19,921 nt of DNA from Rhodospirillales bacterium Alpha_05. Lineage in GTDB: Bacteria; Pseudomonadota; Alphaproteobacteria; Rhodospirillales; Rhodospirillaceae. The translations under genes were made by a program, and so were the position numbers. Below the pieces are notes generated by a model. The model did not search any database. It was not told the origin of the DNA and saw nothing but the letters and a program-made list of their open reading frames with translations. Where the stretch lies: contig LUYR01000023.1 in assembly GCA_001603335.1 (NCBI GenBank), positions 1 through 19,921 of the forward strand, read 5' to 3'. Positions 14,742 through 19,921 of the stretch are shown piece by piece (position 1 is the first letter of the stretch; the number at the start of each line of letters is the position of its first letter).

Positions 14742-15509
14742 TTACTGGACCGTTTCCGGCCCTTGCAGATCGTAGGGCGCGCTCTCCGGGATGATGCCGA
14801 GACGGCGCGCGACTTCCTGATAGGCGCGCTCGGGCGTGCCGATGTCGAGGCGGAAGCGGTCCTTGTCCAGGCGCTCGCCGGTGGCGATGTCCCAGAGGCG
14901 GCAGTTGTCCGGAGAAATCTCGTCGGCGACGATGATCTGGATGTCGCCGTTGTCGTGGTAGAGGCGGCCGAACTCGAGCTTGAAGTCGACCAGGCGGATG
15001 CCGATGCCGAGGAACAGGCCGGAGAGGAAGTCGTTGATCCGCAACGCCATCGCCATCATCTCGTCGACGTCCTGGACGGTCGCCCAGCCGAACGCGGTGA
15101 TGTGCTCCTCGGAGACCAGCGGGTCTTCGAGCTCATCCTTCTTGTAGAAGTACTCGACCACCGAGCGCGGCAGCGCGGTGCCGTCGCTCATGCCGAAGCG
15201 CTGCGCCAGCGAGCCCGCGGCGGAATTGCGGATCACCATCTTGAGCGGGATGATCTCGACCTCGCGCACCAGCTGCTCGCGCATGTTGAGGCGGCGGATG
15301 AAGTGGGTGGGAACGCCGATCTCTTCCAGGCGCAGCATCAAGAACTCGGAAATCCGGTTGTTGAGCACGCCCTTGCCGGTGATCGTGCCGCGCTTCTTGT
15401 TATGAAAGGCGGTGGCGTCGTCCTTGAAGTATTGCACGAGGGTGCCGGGCTCCGGGCCCTCGAACAGGATCTTCGCCTTGCCTTCGTAGAGTTTTTTCGG
15501 TCGTGCCAT
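14742..15509 (-). CDS. purC: SAICAR synthetase (phosphoribosylaminoimidazole-succinocarboxamide synthase)
   Basis: A 255-residue enzyme, the normal length, that joins aspartate to CAIR using ATP in purine synthesis. It has KKLYEGKAKILFEG at the N-terminus (ATP loop), KDDATAFHNKKRG, RNSAAGSLAQRFG, FYKKDELEDPLV, DFKLEFGR and ADEISPDNCRLWD. ATG 15509 is chosen as the conserved start (MARPKKLYEGK); the open frame continues upstream but the extra residues are low-complexity and not part of the family. It is the first gene of the purC-purS-purQ-purL operon, with the promoter probably about 130 nt upstream. Confidence 0.97.
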   Translation of the reverse strand: MARPKKLYEGKAKILFEGPEPGTLVQYFKDDATAFHNKKRGTITGKGVLNNRISEFLMLRLEEIGVPTHFIRRLNMREQLVREVEIIPLKMVIRNSAAGSLAQRFGMSDGTALPRSVVEYFYKKDELEDPLVSEEHITAFGWATVQDVDEMMAMALRINDFLSGLFLGIGIRLVDFKLEFGRLYHDNGDIQIIVADEISPDNCRLWDIATGERLDKDRFRLDIGTPERAYQEVARRLGIIPESAPYDLQGPETVQ

Positions 15510-15636
15510 GCTGTGTTTTTGCTCTCGCCGCGCGGGCCGGCCGGAAGCGCCGGAAACCGGCGCGCCGCCGCTCGCGGCAACGGAAATGAAGGACGCGCGC
15601 GCCGGGACGATTCCCGGGCGCTTACGATTGGCTTTC

Positions 15637-15664
15637 GTATAACAGCGTTGGGGGGCGAGAACAA
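15637..15664 (-). promoter_or_regulatory. Possible purC promoter
   Basis: On the minus strand TTGTTC (15664-15659) and TTATAC (15642-15637) are separated by 16 nt, or TATACG by 17 nt. The matches are partial. Transcripts would have a ~120-nt leader. Confidence 0.35.
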
Positions 15665-15759
15665 CGATTCTCCGGGATCGCGTTATGCCCCAAGGGGCAA
15701 ACTCGTGCGGGCGGACGGCGGCAAGGGCGCGGCGGTGCGCCGGATTCGTCGCGGAAATG

Positions 15760-15785
15760 CGAATGCGGCGCATTCGAAGTTTTTT
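15760..15785 (+). terminator. Orphan terminator-like hairpin in the purC upstream region
   Basis: CGAATGC (15760-15766) pairs with GCATTCG (15770-15776) around a GGC loop. AAG and six Ts (15780-15785) follow. No plus-strand gene lies before it, so it may end a small RNA or attenuate a transcript heading into the zeta-type gene. Confidence 0.35.
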
Positions 15786-15797
15786 CGGGGTGGGGTC

Positions 15798-15825
15798 TTG
15801 TGCAACGGGTGGGCGGTCATACATC
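15798..15825 (+). promoter_or_regulatory. Weak candidate promoter of the zeta-type gene
   Basis: TTGTGC (15798-15803), a 16-nt spacer and TACATC (15820-15825). Each box has only three or four matches to the sigma70 consensus, so this is tentative. Confidence 0.22.
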
Positions 15826-15877
15826 CTAAGTAATAAGACTGAAAAAACGATCATCCCCCTCGTACCCTGGAGGTTCT

Positions 15878-16402
15878 ATGGACAATCCCCTTTCCCTTGT
15901 CGAACGTGGCCGCGAAGCCCGCTTTGCGATGCAGCAGGAACTCGTCTATCGGGTGTATGCCCGGCGCAACTATCTCTTCGCCGCGTGGGCGGCGGACATG
16001 ATGGGCTATCGCGACACCGTCGCCGAAACCTACGTCAACGCCGTGCTCGACCACGTCTTCGGCGATACCGACGCGCTTCGCCTGCTTGCCCGGGTCGGCG
16101 ACGATCTCGCCCATGCGGGCGTGCGCCAGTCGGAAGGCCGCCTGCTCGACAAGCTCTACGAGTTCGAGGGCCGGTCCTGCGCCGACGTGATGGAGCAGAT
16201 CACCGGCAAGTCCAACGTCATTCCGTTGCGCCGCGCCGCCGCCGCCCAGCCGGTGGTCGAGGTGAACGTCCAGGCTTCGCTCGACACCATCGATCTCGCG
16301 GTTCGGCAGGCCAAAGAGCAACTTCTCGAGCCGCCGCAGGTGCAGTTCCGCGACATGTTCCTGTCGGTCATCCATCCGCTTTCGCGCGACGCCGCCGAGT
16401 AG
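15878..16402 (+). CDS. DUF1476 family protein (F1-ATPase inhibitor zeta-like) with a C-terminal extension
   Basis: A 174-residue protein. Residues ~8-100 follow the DUF1476 pattern: REARFAMQQELVYRVYARRN, LFAAWAADMMGY, then a helical region with RVGDDLAHAGVRQSEGRLLDKLYEF. In Paracoccus and related alphaproteobacteria the ~105-residue zeta subunit inhibits ATP hydrolysis by F1-ATPase through its N-terminal segment. The gene commonly lies near purC and purS in this class, which supports the call. Unlike the family, about 70 residues follow the domain (NVIPLRR, then a helix-rich tail with VQASLDTIDLAVRQAKEQ), and the N-terminal inhibitory stretch is altered by about one residue. Whether it still inhibits F1 is open. 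A TGGAGG site lies 4 nt before the ATG. Confidence 0.75.
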   Translation: MDNPLSLVERGREARFAMQQELVYRVYARRNYLFAAWAADMMGYRDTVAETYVNAVLDHVFGDTDALRLLARVGDDLAHAGVRQSEGRLLDKLYEFEGRSCADVMEQITGKSNVIPLRRAAAAQPVVEVNVQASLDTIDLAVRQAKEQLLEPPQVQFRDMFLSVIHPLSRDAAE

Positions 16403-16432
16403 GCAGTCCTCGCGCGTTTCCCGGTCCACGCC

Positions 16433-16458
16433 AAGCCCCGCATGTCGTTGCGGGGTTT
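16433..16458 (+). terminator. Probable terminator after the zeta-type gene
   Basis: AAGCCCCGC (16433-16441) pairs with GCGGGGTTT (16450-16458) with one G-T pair and an 8-nt loop. It lies 30 nt after the stop; the T run is only three bases. Confidence 0.55.
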
Positions 16459-16558
16459 CGCGTTTCTAGCCCTGGTCCGGCTTGCCTGAGAGGCGAGACT
16501 CGGGCATCCTTCCCGTCATGGGCGTGCTCTCCGCGGGCGCGCGCCAAGGGGGAAAGCA

Positions 16559-17905
16559 ATGGATTGGCTCAGGCGCGCGGTCTGCGCGATGGCGATGCTG
16601 GCCGGACTCCCGGCCTGCACCACGCCGATGGAATATCCCAAGGTTGAACAGCGCCCGCCGCTCGTCGTCGGCCACGACACCGCCGACTTCATGTTCGCGG
16701 GCGGCACCTCGAAGATTCCGCTCGGCACCGAGGTCGGCACACTCCCCAATATCGGCAGCGACGTGCGCGAACTCGGCTGCGGCCGCGTCGGCGAAGGCGC
16801 GGTCGAGTGGGGACACCGGATGCAGCAGAGCTGGACCAGCAACCTCGGCGAGGTGTTCTACGACACGATGAAGTCGGCCGGATACAACATCGTCGGCGAC
16901 CCGCAGCGGATCTTCGAGCGGGGGCAGGACCGCAACGCCCGCTACAGCATCGGCGCGCGTCTGGTCGACCTCAAAGGTAACTTCTGCCAGGAAATCAATA
17001 CCTGGCGGCAGGTCGCGAGCCGTCGGATGAAGGGCGAGTTCTACGCCAAGGTCGAATGGGAGGTTTACGACGTTTCGGCGCGGCGGATCGCCAAGACCTT
17101 CGTGACCGAAGGCTTCGGTCGCCAGACCTCGCCCGCCTACGAAGCGGCGGAGCAGGCATTGGCGTATGCGTTCGGCTCCGCCGCCGCCAACCTTGCCGCC
17201 GATCCCGAATTTCTCGCGTTCCTGAGCGCGGATTCGCCCAGCGCGACCGAGGCGAAGGCGAGCAAGGCGAAGGATAGCGATGCCGAATTCGCGCTGTTCG
17301 GCCCCAAGCCCTCGACCAAGGCGATGCACGACGCGATCGACGTGGTGCTCGATGGCGTGGTCACGGTGCGCCAGAGCACCGGCCACGGCAGCGGCTTCTT
17401 CATCTCGCGCGACGGCTACGGCATCACCAATGCGCACGTCGTCGGCGAGGCGGAGACGGTGATGCTGCGCCTGCGGTCGGGGATCGAGATCGAGGCCAAG
17501 GTGCTGCGCCGCGACAAGGCCCGCGACGTAGCCCTGTTCAAGGCGCCGATCCAAGTGCTGCGGCCGCTGGCGGTGACGCCGGAGGCGAAGGTGGCGCGCC
17601 TCGACGAGGTCTACGCGATCGGCACGCCGCTCGACCTCACTCTGGACTCCACCGTGACCAAGGGCGTGGTCAGCGCGCTGCGCAAGGTCGAGGAACGGGG
17701 GCGCTGGCTCGGCTACATCCAGGCCGACGTGGCGGTCGCGCCCGGCAACAGCGGCGGGCCGCTGGTCGATCGCAAGGCAAACGTCATCGGTCTCACGGTT
17801 TCCGGCTTCGTCATCAACGGTACGCCCGTGGGGATGAACAGCTTCATTCCGATCGGAGAGGGTCTTAAGGCGCTCCACGTCACGGTGACGCCGGAAGGCC
17901 GCTGA
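16559..17905 (+). CDS. Lipoprotein-like S1 family serine protease with an uncharacterised N-terminal domain
   Basis: A 448-residue protein. A short signal sequence ends in LPAC (Cys20) with threonine after it, so it is probably an outer-membrane-directed lipoprotein, although Pro in the lipobox is unusual. Residues ~25-230 form a domain I do not recognise (YSIGARLVDLKGNFC, KGEFYAKVEWEVYD, RIAKTFVTEGFGR); its pattern is loosely like small periplasmic lipoproteins. A charged Ala/Lys/Ser linker follows. Residues ~260-448 are a chymotrypsin-fold DegP/HtrA-like protease with His293 (TNAHVVG), Asp323 (ARDVALFK) and Ser398 (PGNSGGPLV). No PDZ domain follows, unlike DegP. The start has AAGGGGGA upstream. 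It faces purB and shares a bidirectional terminator with it. Confidence 0.87.
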   Translation: MDWLRRAVCAMAMLAGLPACTTPMEYPKVEQRPPLVVGHDTADFMFAGGTSKIPLGTEVGTLPNIGSDVRELGCGRVGEGAVEWGHRMQQSWTSNLGEVFYDTMKSAGYNIVGDPQRIFERGQDRNARYSIGARLVDLKGNFCQEINTWRQVASRRMKGEFYAKVEWEVYDVSARRIAKTFVTEGFGRQTSPAYEAAEQALAYAFGSAAANLAADPEFLAFLSADSPSATEAKASKAKDSDAEFALFGPKPSTKAMHDAIDVVLDGVVTVRQSTGHGSGFFISRDGYGITNAHVVGEAETVMLRLRSGIEIEAKVLRRDKARDVALFKAPIQVLRPLAVTPEAKVARLDEVYAIGTPLDLTLDSTVTKGVVSALRKVEERGRWLGYIQADVAVAPGNSGGPLVDRKANVIGLTVSGFVINGTPVGMNSFIPIGEGLKALHVTVTPEGR

Positions 17906-17910
17906 AGACC

Positions 17911-17941
17911 AAAAAAAAGCGGGGCAGAAGCCCCGCTTTTT
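17911..17941. terminator. Bidirectional intrinsic terminator between the protease gene and purB
   Basis: GCGGGGC (17919-17925) pairs with GCCCCGC (17930-17936) around AGAA. Eight As precede and five Ts follow, so the structure works on both strands for the two convergent genes. Confidence 0.93.
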
Positions 17942-17959
17942 CGGTGCCGCGTCGCGTCT

Positions 17960-19267
17960 TCAGGCGAAGACGCGGGCGAAGATCGTGTCGACGTGCTTGG
18001 TGTGGTAGCCCATGTCGAAGATCGCATCGAGGGTGGCGGCGTCGATCCGCGAGGCGACGTCGGCGTCGGCTTTCAGGAAGTCGAGGAACGCGCCTTCCCC
18101 GGCCCACACCCGCATCGCGTTGCGCTGCACGATGCGGTAGCTGTCCTCGCGGGAGACCCCGGCTTGGGTCAGGGCGAGCAGCACCCGCTGCGAGAAGATC
18201 AGGCCGCCCAACTGGTTGAGGTTCTTTTCCACCGCGTCGGGGTAGACCACCAGCTTGTCGATCACGCCGGTGAGGCGGGCGAGGGCGAAGTCGAGGGTGA
18301 TCGTCGCATCCGGGCCGATCATCCGCTCGACCGAGGAGTGGGAGATGTCGCGCTCGTGCCACAGCGCGACGTTTTCCATCGCGGGCAGGGCGTAGCTGCG
18401 CACCATGCGCGCGAGGCCGCAGAGGTTCTCGGTCAGCACCGGGTTGCGCTTGTGCGGCATCGCCGACGAGCCCTTCTGCCCCGGCGAGAAGTATTCCTCG
18501 ACCTCGCGGACTTCGGTGCGCTGGAGGTGGCGGATCTCGGTCGCGGCGCGCTCCACCGAGCTCGCGATTACGCCGAGGGTGGCGAAGAACTGCGCATGGC
18601 GGTCGCGCGGGATCACCTGGGTGGAGAGCGGCTCGACCGAGAGGCCGAGCTTTTCCGCGACGTGCGCCTCGACCGACGGGTCGATGTTGGCGAAGGTGCC
18701 GACCGCGCCCGAGATCGCGCAGGTGGCGACGTCGGCGCGCACCGCGAGCAGGCGGTTCTTGGCGCGGGCGAACTCGGCGTAGAAGCCCGCGAACTTCAGG
18801 CCCATGGTCACCGGCTCGGCGTGGATGCCGTGGCTGCGGCCCATGCAGACGATGTCCTTGGTTTCATATGCGCGGCGCTTGCAGGCGGCGAGCAGGGCGT
18901 CGAGGTCGGCCAAGAGAATGTCGGCGGCCTGGGTGAGCTGCACCGCGAGGCAGGTATCGAGCACGTCCGACGAAGTCATGCCCTGGTGGACGAAGCGCGA
19001 GTTGTCGCCGATGTGCTCGGAGAGTTCAGTAAGGAAGGCGATGACGTCGTGCTTGACCTCGGCCTCGACCGCGTCGATGCGCGCGATGCGTTCGGCGTTG
19101 TAGGGGAGGTTGCCCTTCTCCCACACCGCCTTGGCGGCGTCCTTCGGGATCACCCCGAGCGCGGCCTGGGCGTCGCAGGCATGGGCCTCGATGAGGTACC
19201 AGATGTGGAATCGGTTTTCTGCCTGCCAGATCGCGGTCATGGCGGGGCGGGAATAGCGCGGGATCAC
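17960..19267 (-). CDS. purB: Adenylosuccinate lyase
   Basis: A 435-residue member of the fumarase/aspartase superfamily, the usual length. It removes fumarate from SAICAR and from adenylosuccinate in purine synthesis. The family signature GSSAMPHKRNP is at 266-276, with the catalytic loop serine (Ser267 or Ser268). VHQGMTSSDVLDT and GRSHGIHAEP carry the conserved histidine and threonine/serine residues. GTG 19267 gives the conserved MIPRYSRP start, and AAGGAG lies 8 nt upstream. A TTGACT/GATTTT promoter candidate is present. It works downstream of PurC but is a separate unit, divided from purC by the zeta-type and protease genes. Confidence 0.97.
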   Translation of the reverse strand: MIPRYSRPAMTAIWQAENRFHIWYLIEAHACDAQAALGVIPKDAAKAVWEKGNLPYNAERIARIDAVEAEVKHDVIAFLTELSEHIGDNSRFVHQGMTSSDVLDTCLAVQLTQAADILLADLDALLAACKRRAYETKDIVCMGRSHGIHAEPVTMGLKFAGFYAEFARAKNRLLAVRADVATCAISGAVGTFANIDPSVEAHVAEKLGLSVEPLSTQVIPRDRHAQFFATLGVIASSVERAATEIRHLQRTEVREVEEYFSPGQKGSSAMPHKRNPVLTENLCGLARMVRSYALPAMENVALWHERDISHSSVERMIGPDATITLDFALARLTGVIDKLVVYPDAVEKNLNQLGGLIFSQRVLLALTQAGVSREDSYRIVQRNAMRVWAGEGAFLDFLKADADVASRIDAATLDAIFDMGYHTKHVDTIFARVFA

Positions 19268-19302
19268 GGGCGTTGCTCCTTCATCTGGTCACTCGTGCCG
19301 CG

Positions 19303-19331
19303 AAAATCCGGCCTAGCGGCGCCCGAGTCAA
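19303..19331 (-). promoter_or_regulatory. Candidate purB promoter
   Basis: On the minus strand TTGACT (19331-19326) is separated by 17 nt from GATTTT (19308-19303). The -35 box is good and the -10 weak. The leader would be about 30 nt. Confidence 0.4.
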
Positions 19332-19360
19332 GCACGGCGGCAGCGCCGGGGTGATTCAAT

Positions 19361-19389
19361 TTGGAAGCGGACGGGCACAAGGCTATGAT
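19361..19389 (+). promoter_or_regulatory. Promoter of the formyltransferase-like gene
   Basis: TTGGAA (19361-19366), a 17-nt spacer and TATGAT (19384-19389, five of six matches). The expected start point, 19396-19398, coincides with the ATG at 19397. Confidence 0.55.
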
Positions 19390-19396
19390 CGCGCAC

Positions 19397-19921
19397 ATGA
19401 ACCAGCCGCGCGACTCGTATCTCGAAGAAATCGTCCTGCTCGCCGATCCGGTGCTGTTGCCGGTGCTCGGTCAGGCGCTGATGATCGCCCATCCGCTCGC
19501 GTCGCCGCGCGCGCTGATGCGGGCGCAGCCGTATCTGCGGGTGACGCCGGTAGCCACCCGCGAAGCCCTGGAGGCGCGCGCGGCGCAACCGCTCGACGGT
19601 GCGCGGCTGCTGATCTGCGGCTCGGACGTGATTGTCTCGAAGGCGCTGCTGGCGAAGTTCTCCGGCCCCTCCTACAACATCCATCCCGGCCCGCCGGAGC
19701 GCCCCGGGCGCTTCCCCTCGGTGTTCGCGCTCTACGACGGCGCACCCGAGTTCGGCACCACGGTGCACGAGGTGACGCCCGAGGTCGATGCCGGGCCGAT
19801 CGTCGCGGTGACCCGCTTCGCCATTCCCGAAGGTGCGGATCGCGCCACGCTCGACGCGATGAGCTTCGAATCCGTGCTGCGCCTGCTCGCCGACCTTTGC
19901 CCGATGCTGGTGCAGATCGGA
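19397..19921 (+). CDS. Formyltransferase-fold protein, 3'-truncated by the window end
   Basis: An open frame of 175 codons runs off the right edge. Its second half matches the formyl-transferase catalytic core (GART/Fmt fold): LLICGSDVIVSKALL, the active-site NIHPGPPERPG with its Asn and His, FALYDG, and FGTTVHEVTPEVDAGPIV with the catalytic Asp. Relatives move a formyl group from 10-formyltetrahydrofolate to amines. The N-terminal ~60 residues lack the usual RIVFAGTP opening of methionyl-tRNA formyltransferase, so it is probably not Fmt; the acceptor is unknown. ATG 19397 is preferred because the promoter would start transcription there; an in-frame ATG at 19385 lies inside the -10 box. No ribosome site is suitably placed. 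It is divergent from purB. Confidence 0.82.
   Translation, partial: MNQPRDSYLEEIVLLADPVLLPVLGQALMIAHPLASPRALMRAQPYLRVTPVATREALEARAAQPLDGARLLICGSDVIVSKALLAKFSGPSYNIHPGPPERPGRFPSVFALYDGAPEFGTTVHEVTPEVDAGPIVAVTRFAIPEGADRATLDAMSFESVLRLLADLCPMLVQIG

Larger units (their letters stand above)
15510..15877. other. Divergent intergenic region between purC and the zeta-type gene
   Basis: These 368 nt hold no credible gene. From left to right there is a GC-rich purC leader with a small hairpin (15602-15617), a likely purC promoter (15637-15664), a perfect TGCCCC-AA-GGGGCA palindrome (15686-15699) that could be an operator, a 7-bp hairpin followed by six Ts on the plus strand (15760-15785), and a weak plus-strand promoter near 15798-15825. 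A TGGAGG ribosome site (15868-15873) serves the rightward gene. Confidence 0.55.

Noticed and set aside
14742..15854. Longer purC product starting at 15854
   Set aside because: The extra 115 residues cover the promoter and leader region and are not part of the family; MARPKKLYEGK at 15509 is the conserved start.

Overview
This 19.9 kb window is chromosomal, very GC-rich and densely coded. It looks like an alphaproteobacterium, most likely Rhodospirillales-like. The main support is the short-form PurL with separate PurS and PurQ, with a DUF1476 (F1-ATPase inhibitor zeta-type) gene divergent from purC. Further support comes from the S4 protein sequence, a GNAT/C39-like plus RimK-like gene pair, and a GC-rich hairpin repeat of a kind common in this class. 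The assignment to an order is inference. No phage, IS element, plasmid, CRISPR, rRNA or tRNA signal was seen.

Layout. (1) 3-1529: 3' part of a PAS-GGDEF-EAL cyclic-di-GMP protein. (2) 1595-4655: cimA (citramalate synthase) and, 4 nt later, a single ORF joining a TrmJ-type tRNA 2'-O-methyltransferase to a BluB-type flavin-destructase (lower ligand of vitamin B12). (3) 4656-4990: an array of hairpins with 3-nt loops, then a promoter and structured leader for rpsD (4991-5605), which ends in a strong terminator. (4) 5739-8377: a translationally coupled pair, GNAT plus C39-like peptidase and RLAN/RimK-like ATP-grasp ligase, a candidate peptide-modifying or peptide-making system of unknown product. 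(5) 8374-10114: a family 2 glycosyltransferase (minus) and a polytopic membrane protein (plus). (6) 10111-15509, all minus strand: purC-purS-purQ-purL, then rarD and a monothiol-glutaredoxin homologue with no cysteine at all. (7) 15878-17905, plus strand: a long zeta/DUF1476 protein and a lipoprotein-like S1 serine protease. (8) 17960-19267, minus: purB. (9) 19385/19397 to the end, plus: a 5' fragment of a formyltransferase-fold protein, probably read from a leaderless mRNA.

How the genes work together. purC, purS, purQ, purL and purB provide three steps of purine synthesis: FGAR to FGAM (PurSQL), CAIR to SAICAR (PurC), and the two PurB lyase reactions. cimA feeds isoleucine synthesis from pyruvate and acetyl-CoA. 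The trmJ-bluB fusion ties tRNA modification to cobamide synthesis in one polypeptide. The ATP-grasp, GNAT and peptidase-like domains are expected to act on one substrate because the two genes overlap by 4 nt.

The items most worth a second look are the TrmJ-BluB fusion, the cysteine-free glutaredoxin beside a purine operon that lacks the usual bolA neighbour, the RLAN/C39/GNAT cassette, the trinucleotide-loop hairpin array, the rpsD leader, the C-terminal extension on the zeta protein, and the probable leaderless mRNA at the right edge.
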